A stretch of DNA of 64,000 nt from Paludibacteraceae bacterium (GCA_017450605.1 JAFSTG010000094.1:1-64000); one strand, 5' to 3'. Counted from the first letter of the stretch, positions 17,787-27,195 are shown. Numbers and translations are program-made. Notes: a model not told the origin generated them from the letters alone.

Positions 17787-17866
17787 AACTGTCGGATATC
17801 AGTCGGAGGCTGCAAGACTTTATGTGTCGGCAATCAGACTGATTTCCGGCAGTTGGTGTTTTTAGA
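17787..17866 (+). terminator. Long hairpin after secDF
   Basis: An 18-nt arm (17787-17804) pairs with 17837-17854, with 16 Watson-Crick pairs, one G-U pair and one mismatch. A short T5 tract lies just after. The 32-nt loop contains a 35-bp-spaced direct repeat of part of the arm (TGTCGG, ATCAG). It is a likely terminator for secDF. Confidence 0.55.
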
Positions 17867-17908
17867 ATATACTCGAAAAATCATTAACACTTATTAAAAA
17901 ATATCGTT

Positions 17909-18706
17909 ATGAAAGCAATTAAAACTATGTCAATCGTGGCTGTAGCAGCCATGTTGGCAGCATGCGGCGGGAGCAAAGACCTGCAATTCAGTAAAACACA
18001 GATGACAATGCCTGTTGGCCAGACAAGCGACGTAAGCATCTTAGATGAATCGACTGCTGCGACATGGACAACCGCCAATTCGTTTATCGCTTCGGCCAGT
18101 GCCGACCCCGGTATAGCAACTACAGTGAAGGCAAACCACGTAGGTGAAACAACACTTACCGCCACTATCAGCGACACTAAGAAAGGCAACCTTGTTGTGA
18201 AAGTTGAACCAACCATCAGCCTTCTGAGTCGCGCCATCGATTTTTCAATCATTGGCAAGAGTCTTAGCGAATTACAAGCGAAATTTGGAGAGCCTGAAAC
18301 TATAGTTAATACAGTTAGCAACAATCAGACCTTACATTTTGCCCGTTATATTGACACCAACAATCAGCAGCAATATGTTTATATGCTCGACGACAAGGAT
18401 ATGGTTGATTATGTACAGATTTATATTATTCTCAGTAACGCCAACCAAGTAACTAACTACGACGCATATCTCAAACAATGGGGAGAACTTGTATCGGCCG
18501 ACCAGCAGAATTACCAATTCGTATATATAGACGGAGCAACACCCGAAACTACTGAACGTCTTGGTTACCCTGTAGCACAAAATATTATTCAGTTCCAAAA
18601 TACAGGCCAGACAACAAGCACCGGCAGCCTGCTGTTTGCTATAGTATTTGGCAAGGTTGAGTTTACACAATCGGCTTCTGCTCCGGCAAAAGTGAAAGGA
18701 CTCTAA
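17909..18706 (+). CDS. Hypothetical lipoprotein with Ig-like (BIG2-type) N-terminal domain
   Basis: A 265-aa protein with a type II signal peptide and lipobox LAAC (Cys20). Residues about 25-105 resemble a bacterial Ig-like/BIG2 domain (MTMPVGQTSDVSIL, VKANHVGETTLTATI). The second part (about 115-265) contains LSELQAKFGEPETI, a motif recalling SmpA/BamE-type or similar lipoproteins, but the match is too short to assign. It is single, bounded by hairpins on both sides, with no Bacteroidetes-type promoter visible. Function unknown. Confidence 0.8.
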   Translation: MKAIKTMSIVAVAAMLAACGGSKDLQFSKTQMTMPVGQTSDVSILDESTAATWTTANSFIASASADPGIATTVKANHVGETTLTATISDTKKGNLVVKVEPTISLLSRAIDFSIIGKSLSELQAKFGEPETIVNTVSNNQTLHFARYIDTNNQQQYVYMLDDKDMVDYVQIYIILSNANQVTNYDAYLKQWGELVSADQQNYQFVYIDGATPETTERLGYPVAQNIIQFQNTGQTTSTGSLLFAIVFGKVEFTQSASAPAKVKGL

Positions 18707-18727
18707 TACTTAAGGGTTAAAATATAT

Positions 18728-18768
18728 GGTCAGCGGTCGGCTGGGAGCTGACTGCTGACTATTTTTTT
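18728..18768 (+). terminator. Intrinsic terminator of the lipoprotein gene
   Basis: A 14-bp RNA stem with three G-U pairs (18728-18741 with 18747-18760), 5-nt loop, then A and T7. The stem is itself made of approximate 7-bp units (GGTCAGC, GGTCGGC, TGGGAGC and so on). Confidence 0.85.
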
Positions 18769-18775
18769 AGTTATT

Positions 18776-18816
18776 AGAGATTTTAGAGACTTAGAGATCT
18801 TAGAGATTTTGGAGAT
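18776..18816. repeat. AGAGA-containing 8-9 bp tandem repeat
   Basis: Five units containing AGAGA (the last GGAGA), spaced 9, 8, 9 and 9 bp, lie between the terminator and the mpl start. Confidence 0.55.
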
Positions 18817-18837
18817 ATAAACTTTAAAAAAAATATT

Positions 18838-20202
18838 ATGCGAATACATTTTATTGCAATAGGCGGTGCGGCGATGCATAACCTTGCCATTGCCGTAGCA
18901 GGAAAAAAAGGATATATAGTAACCGGCAGCGACGACGAGATATTCGACCCCGCTCGGTCGCGCCTCGAGCAGCACGGACTTTTGCCCTCTGAGGCGGGTT
19001 GGCATGCCGAGCGAATAACCAAAGATATAGATGCAGTAATTCTCGGTATGCATGCCCGTGAAGACAATCCCGAACTTGCCCGTGCCAGAGAACTCGGCAT
19101 TAAGATTTACTCGTTTCCTGAATACCTCTATGAGCAGACAAAAAATAAAACTCGCATTGTAGTAGGCGGCTCGCACGGCAAGACCACCACTACAGCCATG
19201 ATACTGCATGTGATGCAGCAATTAGGTATCGAAGCCGACTATATGGTAGGTGCACAGATAGAAGGCTTCGACAATATGGTCAGATTATCGGATACTGCCC
19301 GCTATGCCGTATTCGAAGGAGATGAATATCTTACTTCAGCACTCGACCGCCGCTCTAAATTTCACCTCTATAAGCCGCACACAGCAATACTTACAGGAAT
19401 CGAATGGGACCATATAAACGTATTTCCCACATTCGACGAGTATGTGGGAACATTCCGGCAATTTGTCAATCTAATAGAGGGGAATGGCAGTTTTATATAT
19501 TTCGATGGCGACGATAACCTATGCAAAATAGCCGGCAATGCCCGCACCGACATAAAACTAAAACCATATAATACACCACCCTACACAATAGAAAATGGTA
19601 TATGGCATGTTGAGGGTCATGCGCTACGTGTGTTTGGTCAGCACAACTTGCAGAATCTGACTGCTGCCAGACTTGCATTAGATACTATCGGTGTTGATAA
19701 AGAACAATTTTACAATGCCATAGCTTCGTTTCACGGGGCAAGTAACCGCCTTGAGTTGGTAGCAGAAAACAAAGCTATCGGCGCTGTTGCATACAAAGAC
19801 TTTGCTCATGCACCTTCTAAACTTCGCGCCACTATTAATGCCGTGAGGGAAGAATATGCCGACAAGCACCTTATAGCATGCATGGAGTTGCATACCTTTT
19901 CATCGCTTGATGCCCGATTCCTACCTCAATATAGAGGCACTATGAGTCGTGCAGATATAGCATTTGTGTATTTCAATCCGGTGGTGATAGAGCATAAACG
20001 CCTGCAACCACTAACAGCGAAGGAAGTACGTGAGGCTTTTGGCACCGACAACGTAGAGGTATTTACCGATAGCGTAGAACTGCAAAAGGCACTTCAAACA
20101 CTCGATTACAAGAATGCTGCCTTGCTTATGATGTCGTCGGGGACATTCGATGGCATTGATATTCCGGGTTTTGAGAAACAACTCATTGGTGCGAGCAACT
20201 AA
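18838..20202 (+). CDS. mpl: UDP-N-acetylmuramate:L-Ala-gamma-D-Glu-meso-DAP ligase (Mpl)
   Basis: A Mur-ligase-family enzyme that attaches recycled tripeptide to UDP-MurNAc in cell-wall recycling. The 454-aa protein opens with the Rossmann segment FIAIGGAAMHNLAIA, has the ATP-binding loop GGSHGKTTTT (about residues 109-118), FEGDEYLTS, and IEWDHINVFPT. GGAAMHNLA and the FEGDEY form favour Mpl over MurC. Together with NamZ, NagB and the symporter it suggests active muropeptide recycling. It is followed by a strong terminator. Confidence 0.9.
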   Translation: MRIHFIAIGGAAMHNLAIAVAGKKGYIVTGSDDEIFDPARSRLEQHGLLPSEAGWHAERITKDIDAVILGMHAREDNPELARARELGIKIYSFPEYLYEQTKNKTRIVVGGSHGKTTTTAMILHVMQQLGIEADYMVGAQIEGFDNMVRLSDTARYAVFEGDEYLTSALDRRSKFHLYKPHTAILTGIEWDHINVFPTFDEYVGTFRQFVNLIEGNGSFIYFDGDDNLCKIAGNARTDIKLKPYNTPPYTIENGIWHVEGHALRVFGQHNLQNLTAARLALDTIGVDKEQFYNAIASFHGASNRLELVAENKAIGAVAYKDFAHAPSKLRATINAVREEYADKHLIACMELHTFSSLDARFLPQYRGTMSRADIAFVYFNPVVIEHKRLQPLTAKEVREAFGTDNVEVFTDSVELQKALQTLDYKNAALLMMSSGTFDGIDIPGFEKQLIGASN

Positions 20203-20219
20203 AATGAAGTTTGCTTAGT

Positions 20220-20257
20220 AAAATGTTCAGGTAAAAAAACTTTTACCTGAGCATTTT
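20220..20257 (+). terminator. Intrinsic terminator of mpl
   Basis: A 17-bp stem with one G-U pair (20220-20236 with 20241-20257), 4-nt loop, A-rich left arm and T-rich right arm. It may work in both directions. Confidence 0.88.
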
Positions 20258-20276
20258 GTGTATAAAAAAATGATTA

Positions 20277-20307
20277 TTGCATATTTCAAAAGTTATAGTT
20301 ATCTTTG
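20277..20307 (+). promoter_or_regulatory. Promoter of the dCMP deaminase-protease run
   Basis: TTG (20277-20279), 20-bp spacer, TATCTTTG (20300-20307). It precedes the deaminase ATG by 67 bp. Confidence 0.75.
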
Positions 20308-20374
20308 CAAGTCGCTTTTGAATATATAACTAACGATAATTGGTGCTGCAAGACCGATATAAAAAAAGACAACA

Positions 20375-20794
20375 ATGACCAAACAAAACAAAGTAGATTC
20401 CCTATATATGCGTATGGCGCATATATGGTCGGAAAATTCATATTGTGAACGCCGTAAAGTCGGTGCACTTCTTGTTAAAGACAAGATGATAATATCCGAT
20501 GGTTACAATGGCACACCCTCCGGATTCGAAAACACTTGCGAGGACGAGAACAACGTGAGCAAGCCATACGTTCTGCATGCCGAAGCCAATGCAATAACAA
20601 AGGTAGCCCGCTCTAACAACTCATCGGACGGAGCGACCTTGTATGTTACCGACTCGCCATGTATGGAATGTTCGAAATTGATAATTCAAGCAGGCATAAA
20701 ACGTGTGGTTTACGACAGAGAATATCGCATCGCCGACGGATTGCTGCTGCTGCAACGAGCAGGTGTTGAAGTGGTTAGATTAAGCAACGAATGA
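20375..20794 (+). CDS. dCMP deaminase family protein
   Basis: A 139-aa zinc-dependent deaminase that probably turns dCMP into dUMP for dTTP synthesis. The zinc ligands are in LHAEANAI (His, with catalytic Glu) and DSPCMECSKLI (two Cys). NGTPSGFENTCED is the substrate-loop region typical of this family. The S41 protease gene starts 13 bp downstream, so this is the first gene of the run that continues toward the Omp28 genes. Confidence 0.93.
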   Translation: MTKQNKVDSLYMRMAHIWSENSYCERRKVGALLVKDKMIISDGYNGTPSGFENTCEDENNVSKPYVLHAEANAITKVARSNNSSDGATLYVTDSPCMECSKLIIQAGIKRVVYDREYRIADGLLLLQRAGVEVVRLSNE

Positions 20795-20807
20795 TAAGTT
20801 TTTAGAT

Positions 20808-22409
20808 ATGAAAAAGTATATATTTCCAACAATAGTTGTTGTCAGCCTTTGTTTAGGATTTGTAGGAGGCAATATGTTATCAGAGAAAGCGCATGCCCAA
20901 TCGCTTAATTGGGGCGGACTGCGTTTTCACTTGGGTAAGGTAGATCAAACGATATCATATATTGAGCAAGCTTACGTTGACGAGGTAGATATCGACTCGG
21001 TAACCGACGAGGTTATGATTGATCTTATAAAACAACTCGACCCACACTCGGCATATATACCGAAGAAGGATTTAGAGATTGTTAACTCCGAATTAGATGC
21101 TTCGTTCTCGGGCATTGGTGTTCAGTTTTCCATTCAGAACGATACCGTTAGTATCGTGGCAGTGGTAAGTGGCGGTCCGAGTGAAGGTATAGGTATTCTG
21201 GCAGGAGACAAGATAGTGGAGGTTGACGACTCTGTGTTCTGCGGTAAAGGTATCAACAACGAGCGTGTAATGCGCACTCTGCGCGGAGAAAAAGGCACAA
21301 AAGTAAAATTAACTATTCGAAGAAGCGGCGAGAGTGAACCTCTATATTTTACTGTTACTCGCGGTGATATACCTGTTCATTCGATAGATGCTTCGTTCAT
21401 GGCAACCAAGAACATCGGTTTTATCCGCGTATCGAAGTTTTCTGAAACCACTTACGACGAGTTTATCTCTGCCCTTGCCCGTTTGCGCTCTGAGGGAGCC
21501 GACAGTTATATCATCGACTTGCGTGAGAACTCTGGCGGTTATATGGACAAGGCTATTCGCATGGCAAACGAGTTTCTCTCGTCAGGCGACATGATTGTGT
21601 ATGCCGAAGGTAGAGCTTACAACCGTTATGAGGCTCGCTCTAACGGAATAGGTCGTTTCAAAAATGTGCCTTTGGTGGTGCTTATTGATGAATTTTCAGC
21701 CTCAGCAAGCGAGATTTTTGCAGGAGCGATGCAGGATAACGACCGTGCTACAATCATCGGGCGTCGTTCGTTCGGTAAAGGATTAGTGCAGCAACAAATG
21801 CCGCTTATTGACGGAAGTGCTGTGCGACTGACAGTAGCTCGCTACTACACTCCCTCGGGCAGATGCATACAGAAACCATACGAGATGGGGAAAGGCGAAG
21901 ATTATATGAAAGATATTATCGACCGCTACGACCATGGCGAGTTTTTCTCTGCCGACAGCATACACATGACCGATACTACAACATACCTTACGAAAAAAGG
22001 AAGAGTGGTGCACGGAGGCGGCGGAATAATGCCCGACATCTTTATAGGCAGAGACACATCGCTCAACACACCATGGTATAATCGTGTTGTTAACCGCGCA
22101 TACACCTACCAGTTTGCATATCAGTACACCGACCGCCATCGCAAAGAACTTAATAAAATACGCGATTGGCAAGACATGGAAAAATGGCTGAAGAAACAAA
22201 ATTGGATACCCGAATTTGTACAATTCTGCAAAGATAAAGGCGTCGAGCCAAACGATAAAGAGATAGAGAAATCGAAGCCGCTACTCCTCAGAATAGTCAA
22301 CGCCTATATTGTTCGCAACACCTTAGGCGACGATGCTTTCTTCCAACTATACGAGCGCGACGATGAGGTAACACGCGAGGCAATACAACAACTCTCGCAG
22401 AAGAAATGA
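20808..22409 (+). CDS. S41 family C-terminal processing peptidase
   Basis: A 533-aa periplasmic or membrane-anchored serine protease of the CtpA/Tsp family. An N-terminal hydrophobic segment (about 5-22) is followed by a PDZ domain (about 95-180, SGIGVQFSI, AGDKIVEVDD). The protease domain has the Ser-containing SASASEI (297-303) and the partner Lys324 in SFGKG. It degrades or trims periplasmic proteins by their C-termini. Its stop overlaps by a few bases an upstream start option for the TlpA-like gene. Confidence 0.95.
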   Translation: MKKYIFPTIVVVSLCLGFVGGNMLSEKAHAQSLNWGGLRFHLGKVDQTISYIEQAYVDEVDIDSVTDEVMIDLIKQLDPHSAYIPKKDLEIVNSELDASFSGIGVQFSIQNDTVSIVAVVSGGPSEGIGILAGDKIVEVDDSVFCGKGINNERVMRTLRGEKGTKVKLTIRRSGESEPLYFTVTRGDIPVHSIDASFMATKNIGFIRVSKFSETTYDEFISALARLRSEGADSYIIDLRENSGGYMDKAIRMANEFLSSGDMIVYAEGRAYNRYEARSNGIGRFKNVPLVVLIDEFSASASEIFAGAMQDNDRATIIGRRSFGKGLVQQQMPLIDGSAVRLTVARYYTPSGRCIQKPYEMGKGEDYMKDIIDRYDHGEFFSADSIHMTDTTTYLTKKGRVVHGGGGIMPDIFIGRDTSLNTPWYNRVVNRAYTYQFAYQYTDRHRKELNKIRDWQDMEKWLKKQNWIPEFVQFCKDKGVEPNDKEIEKSKPLLLRIVNAYIVRNTLGDDAFFQLYERDDEVTREAIQQLSQKK

Positions 22410-22453
22410 TTATATTCTATGGCATTAAAAGAAATACCAAACACTTCAAAAAA

Positions 22454-22951
22454 ATGAAATCCACAAGATACCTTCTTGCTATCATAGTTATGCTCTTCGC
22501 CATAGGCTCGAGTGCAAGCGAAGTGCCATCGGTTGTACTTAAAAACACTGATGGCAAAAATGTTGACACCGGCAAGCTGACAAACAATGGCAGACCTATT
22601 GTACTGAGTTTCTTTGCTACATGGTGCAAACCTTGTCTTAGAGAGTTGGCGGCTATCGACGATGTGTATGAACAGTGGCGGGAAGATACAGGTGTGCGTT
22701 ATATTCTTGTAAGCACCGACGATGCACAGAATGTACAGAAAGTGAAACCACTTGTTGACGGACAAGGTTGGGAGTTTGAAGTCCTGCTCGACATCACCGG
22801 CGAACTGAAACGGCTAATGCAAGTACAACTGCTTCCACACGTGTTTGTTATTGATGGCAATGGTAAAATAGTATATAATCACTCGGGCTACACCGATGGT
22901 AGCGAGAACGAACTATATAAACAAATAGTAGCAGCCGACAATAAGCATTAG
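22454..22951 (+). CDS. TlpA-like thiol-disulfide oxidoreductase
   Basis: A 165-aa periplasmic thioredoxin-fold protein. It has a signal peptide (about 1-22), then LSFFATWCKPCLREL with the CKPC active site (Cys58, Cys61), and the cis-proline region LLPHVFVIDGNGK. I preferred the ATG at 22454, which begins the signal peptide, over 22406. Downstream genes encode a barrel and two CxxC lipoproteins, so its partner may be among them. Confidence 0.92.
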   Translation: MKSTRYLLAIIVMLFAIGSSASEVPSVVLKNTDGKNVDTGKLTNNGRPIVLSFFATWCKPCLRELAAIDDVYEQWREDTGVRYILVSTDDAQNVQKVKPLVDGQGWEFEVLLDITGELKRLMQVQLLPHVFVIDGNGKIVYNHSGYTDGSENELYKQIVAADNKH

Positions 22952-22974
22952 CAAATGGCATGAGCAGCTTTCTG

Positions 22975-24609
22975 ATGAGAAAAATAGTATTTTCCATATT
23001 GCTTATTCTATGCTATAGTTTGGTAGCACATGCCGACAGCGATATCAGTTTCTCCGGTAGCCTGCAGCACGATGGTTTGTTTGCTATGCAAGACGATGAG
23101 ATAGGCACTGAGGATTATAGTTTTCCGTATCTTAGCAACACCTACCTGAATCTTATGTTATCGAGTAAATGGGTAAATGCAGGCTTGCGCGTTGAGACCA
23201 TGGAAGCTCCTCTGCCAGGCTATGAAGGCGGCTTTAAAGGAAGCGGTATCGGTAATATTTACATACAGGGTAAATGGAAATGGGGTAAACTCACTATTGG
23301 CGATGTGTATTCTCAGTTTGGTAGTGGTTTGATACTGCGCCTCTACGAAGAAAGGAATTTGGGTATCGACAACTCCCTTCGCGGCGGACGACTCGAACTC
23401 ACACCTTATAAAGGCATACGTATAGAAGCGATAGGCGGCAAACAAAGGGTATATTGGAATTGCTACAACAAGACGGCATGGAACTTCAACATGAGTAAAG
23501 GAGCAGTAGTAGGAGGCGATATTGAGCTTGATATCGATGAATGGAGTCAGACCATGCAACAAAAAGGGATGACGCTTAACATTGGTGCATCGTGGGTTAG
23601 CAAATACGAACCACAAGATACCATCTTTAAGAGTTACGCTCCTCCAACTATTTACAACTTGCCTCGGTGGGTAGGAGCTGCCGATGCCAGAGTACAATTC
23701 GGCTATAAAGGTTTCTCGTTGCTTGCTGAATATGCGTGGAAAGCCAACGATCCTTCGGCAGATAACAACTTTTCCTACGCTCACGGCGAAGCTTTACTGC
23801 TGTCGGCAAGTTATTCTCGACGCGGATTGAGTGCGTTGTTGCAAGTTAAGCGCTCGGAGAACATGGCATTCCGCTCCGATAGATTAGCGAGAGGTAATGC
23901 CGCTTATATTAATCACTTACCACCATTTACACAGGCTCACACCTACTATCTTGCAGACCTAAATGCCTATGCCACTCAACTTCAGGGCGAATGGGCATTT
24001 CAAGGCGAACTGAGATATACATGGAAGCGCCACACCGCAATGGGAGGAAAACACGGCACAACACTACGCTTGCACGCTGCACATATTAGAGGCACAAGCG
24101 ATAAAAACTGGTGGGCATCGACAAAAGAAACTTATTATACAGATATCAATTTAGAACTCAATAAACGCATTTCTAAACGCTGGTATATAAATGCCATGTA
24201 TATGTATCAGACATTCAATGCACAAGTAATAGAAGGGCATGGTGAACTTATTCGCTCACATATAGTGGTTGCCGATGTTAAATATGTTACTTCCGACAAG
24301 GTCGAAATGCGAGCCGAGTTGCAATACCTCTTTTCCCGCCAGGATGAAGGACAGTGGCTATACGCACTCTACGAGTTATCGTTGTTCAACGACCTGATGA
24401 TAACGGTTAGCGATATGTATAACATAGGTGGAACAGATATCTCATCCCGCCTAAACTACTATATGGTGGCAGCCTCTTATCAAAAAGGTGCACATAATAT
24501 TTCTCTGGGGTTTGGACGTAGTCGTGCCGGCTATAGTTGTGTAGGCGGCGTATGCCGCTTCGTTCCGGCAGAAAAAGGGGTAAGAATAAACTATAATTTC
24601 ACATTCTAA
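22975..24609 (+). CDS. DUF6029-like outer-membrane protein
   Basis: A 544-aa protein with a signal peptide (MRKIVFSILLILCYSLVAHA). The body is rich in amphipathic beta-strands with many aromatic residues and ends in Phe (INYNFTF), as expected for an outer-membrane barrel. The ATG at 22960 is possible but adds five residues ahead of the signal. It resembles the Bacteroidetes DUF6029 family as I recall it. Position between TlpA and the Omp28 pair, with gaps of 23 bp and 3 bp, indicates one operon. Function unknown. Confidence 0.75.
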   Translation: MRKIVFSILLILCYSLVAHADSDISFSGSLQHDGLFAMQDDEIGTEDYSFPYLSNTYLNLMLSSKWVNAGLRVETMEAPLPGYEGGFKGSGIGNIYIQGKWKWGKLTIGDVYSQFGSGLILRLYEERNLGIDNSLRGGRLELTPYKGIRIEAIGGKQRVYWNCYNKTAWNFNMSKGAVVGGDIELDIDEWSQTMQQKGMTLNIGASWVSKYEPQDTIFKSYAPPTIYNLPRWVGAADARVQFGYKGFSLLAEYAWKANDPSADNNFSYAHGEALLLSASYSRRGLSALLQVKRSENMAFRSDRLARGNAAYINHLPPFTQAHTYYLADLNAYATQLQGEWAFQGELRYTWKRHTAMGGKHGTTLRLHAAHIRGTSDKNWWASTKETYYTDINLELNKRISKRWYINAMYMYQTFNAQVIEGHGELIRSHIVVADVKYVTSDKVEMRAELQYLFSRQDEGQWLYALYELSLFNDLMITVSDMYNIGGTDISSRLNYYMVAASYQKGAHNISLGFGRSRAGYSCVGGVCRFVPAEKGVRINYNFTF

Positions 24610-24612
24610 CTG

Positions 24613-25809
24613 ATGCGAAACACTATAAACGCAATATTATTTTTCCTAATAGGAATGCTGGCAGCTTGCGACTATATCCCGCCAAGCGAACAGCTGATTG
24701 AGATTGACGGCGTTACGTCTCAGCGCATTGTATTGCTAACTGAGTTTTCAGGCATAGGATGCGTAAACTGCCCTACTGCACAAGATATGGCAGACGAGTT
24801 AGAGAGAGGCAGCGACGGTCAATTGATAGTTGTTCAGATGCACCCTGCCACTAATGCTTTTACCTTCAGTGCTGACAAAGAATATGATTACACAGCAAAA
24901 GAAGCGGATATCTATTACTCGTTTTTCGGTGGCACAGCCACCACACCATTCCCTACAGGAGTGATTGATTTCAAAGAGATTAACAATAACAACTATTTTG
25001 CCGATTACACCACTTGGGGCAGTTATATACGTTCGCGGCAACAAGCAAAAACACAACTATCTGTCAGCCTGCAAAGCATTACTAACGGGAAGGCAGTTGC
25101 CATCATAGAGAATTCTACCGATACTGACATTGATTTTCAACTTATCTTCTGGCTTGTTGAAGACAGTATCTCGGGCAGGCAGTTGATGCCAGATGGTAGC
25201 GTTAACGATAACTATCTACATCGTCATGTATTTCGGGAAGCTTTGAACGGAGCATGGGGAACAAAACAAAGCATTCTCAAGCAATCTTCTGATAACTATA
25301 GGTTTAATTTTTCAGAGACCGACCTTAAGACGAAAGGCTACGACCTCTCTCATTGCCGCATAGTAGCTTTAGCTGTTTCTGCCGATATGAGCGAACTGCT
25401 TGCTGTCGGACAGGCAAAAATTACAAATAATGCTCAGGAAGAACCTTTTGTACTCACAATAAACCGAATAGGAGCGATTAGGGGCGATACTACAATAATT
25501 GTAAATGGTACGCAGATAGATGCTATTTCCGGCAAGGAGCAGATGGAAGTTCGCGGTTCAATATCGCTTGCACAACACATAGAGGTGGATATTGAAAGAG
25601 AAGAAATGGGCATTGAAGACCAATTATGCATAGGAGCATGCGTAAATGGCAATATGCAAACTTCACAGCATTTCGAGTTCAATATCAGTAATGCGTATTC
25701 CACATGGTATGCTCATTACTATCCAGCCGACCATAAGCCTGCAACAATCACTTATCGCTTCTATAACAGCAGCAGACACTTAAACCTAACCATTAGATAT
25801 GAACCATAA
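24613..25809 (+). CDS. Omp28-related outer-membrane lipoprotein
   Basis: A 398-aa lipoprotein (lipobox LAAC, Cys19). After a short linker it has LLTEFSGIGCVNCPTA with CVNC (Cys50, Cys53), a thioredoxin-like redox motif found in the Omp28 family. The C-terminal half is beta-rich. It starts 3 bp after the barrel gene and precedes a paralog. A surface thiol-based role is suggested by the CxxC and the nearby TlpA, but not proven. Confidence 0.85.
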   Translation: MRNTINAILFFLIGMLAACDYIPPSEQLIEIDGVTSQRIVLLTEFSGIGCVNCPTAQDMADELERGSDGQLIVVQMHPATNAFTFSADKEYDYTAKEADIYYSFFGGTATTPFPTGVIDFKEINNNNYFADYTTWGSYIRSRQQAKTQLSVSLQSITNGKAVAIIENSTDTDIDFQLIFWLVEDSISGRQLMPDGSVNDNYLHRHVFREALNGAWGTKQSILKQSSDNYRFNFSETDLKTKGYDLSHCRIVALAVSADMSELLAVGQAKITNNAQEEPFVLTINRIGAIRGDTTIIVNGTQIDAISGKEQMEVRGSISLAQHIEVDIEREEMGIEDQLCIGACVNGNMQTSQHFEFNISNAYSTWYAHYYPADHKPATITYRFYNSSRHLNLTIRYEP

Positions 25810-25838
25810 CAATTAATAATTATATAATACTATTTGTA

Positions 25839-26942
25839 ATGAAAAAACTATCATTTAGCATTTTGGCTATTGTAGCAGTTGCACTGTGCATGTTTTCGTG
25901 CGGAAGTGAACCCAAAGAGCAGATACCTGAGAGTTTCCCGCGTAAACAACTTCTCGAGCATTTTACTTCTCAAAGTTGCGGATATTGCCCATACGGAATA
26001 AATTTCATAGAAGAAGTAACAAAATCAAGCAGCAATATTGTTTGGGTAAGTAATCATGCAGGCTTTGCCGACGACATATTTACAGTAAGAGGCAGCAAAA
26101 CTATCGCTTCTACCTTTAAGATTAATAGTGCACCCACCATTATGCTTAATCGCGAGACGGTCAAGACAGACGAAGGCAACCAGCGTGCGTTTCATCCGTA
26201 TTATCTGTCAAAAGTAATCGGCAGTCAGTCGGTTACAGCGCCTGCAAGTGTGGTTATAGACAACACATACGACGCTTCTACCCGCGATGTAAAAGTAAAA
26301 ATTAGCGGGCAATGTGCTGACAAAAACATAACCCAATACAAACTTACCGTACTCATCAAAGAGAGCGGCATGGTAGCGGCGCAGTCAGACTACAACTACA
26401 CCTTTGAGGGTTGGGAGGAGTTTGTGCACACTAACGCCGTTCGCGCATTCCTAAGCGACCCGGTAGGAGACGTAGTTTCACTTAAAAATCAAACATATTC
26501 TGCAGAATATGTCTATACACTAAGCGATAAATGGGTTGCTGAAAACTGCATGGTAGTTGCTTATCTGACAGAGGAAAGTAACACTCCGGTTGTCAATGCC
26601 GAAGAATGCCCGGTAGTAAGCGGTACAAAAGGCGGAACAGATATTGATGGCGGAGGTGTAACGATGGTAGCGGTGCCCGAAGATTATCCCGAAGAGGGCA
26701 CGGCAATAGAACGTGTGGAGTATTCGCAGGCTCAATATTCACTTACAGGTAAAGTTGGAAACACCAATTTATTCTACATCATGCTCGTCGGACCTGACTA
26801 CTTGTTTGAAAACGATTCTTACTTCCCGGCAGCCGAACTCTATATCGCAGCCGATGCCGATACTTTGCCTTACGGCACTTATGAACTTGTAGCACCAGAA
26901 AAACTTACGGCTGGTTCAGCACTGCAAGGATACAAGTATTAG
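25839..26942 (+). CDS. Omp28-related lipoprotein, truncated by in-frame TAG
   Basis: Lipoprotein paralog of the preceding gene. The lipobox Cys is residue 21, and HFTSQSCGYCPYG carries CGYC (Cys47, Cys50). The reading frame stops at TAG (26940-26942) after 367 aa, yet the same frame continues for 81 further codons of convincing protein sequence. The product therefore either lacks its C-terminal beta domain, is read through, or reflects a base error (a single change from CAG would give TAG). TAG is used as a normal stop by other genes here, for example namZ and dprA, so genome-wide recoding is unlikely. Confidence 0.85.
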   Translation: MKKLSFSILAIVAVALCMFSCGSEPKEQIPESFPRKQLLEHFTSQSCGYCPYGINFIEEVTKSSSNIVWVSNHAGFADDIFTVRGSKTIASTFKINSAPTIMLNRETVKTDEGNQRAFHPYYLSKVIGSQSVTAPASVVIDNTYDASTRDVKVKISGQCADKNITQYKLTVLIKESGMVAAQSDYNYTFEGWEEFVHTNAVRAFLSDPVGDVVSLKNQTYSAEYVYTLSDKWVAENCMVVAYLTEESNTPVVNAEECPVVSGTKGGTDIDGGGVTMVAVPEDYPEEGTAIERVEYSQAQYSLTGKVGNTNLFYIMLVGPDYLFENDSYFPAAELYIAADADTLPYGTYELVAPEKLTAGSALQGYKY

Positions 26943-27188
26943 ACACCTACAGAAGCATACCTCGACGGATCTTCTCTGTACTATATAGATGCCGCCTACT
27001 ACAAGACATATAAAAATATGGTTTACAACCAATTGTATCTACTCAACAAAGGTAGCATAGAGATAAGTGAGAGTGGCATAAATTACCAAGCCACAACTCT
27101 AAATGGTTCTAATACATCGGGAGTTTTCGAAGGCAAAGCCAAACTCCAACGAGTAGCAAAACGACTTAATAAACATCAACTAAATTAA
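26943..27188 (+). pseudogene. Cut-off C-terminal part of the second Omp28 gene
   Basis: In frame with the preceding CDS, 81 sense codons then TAA (27186-27188). Stretches such as TPTEAYLDGSSLYYIDAAYY and IEISESGINYQATT look like the C-terminal beta domain seen in Bacteroidetes lipoproteins of this type. There is no ATG near its beginning, so it is not an independent gene. It ends 7 bp before malQ. Confidence 0.75.
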
Positions 27189-27195
27189 TATTACC

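Noticed and set aside
25839..27188. Genome-wide reassignment of TAG to explain the Omp28 stop
   Set aside because: Other genes (namZ, dprA, the TonB receptor) end naturally at TAG at the length expected for their families.
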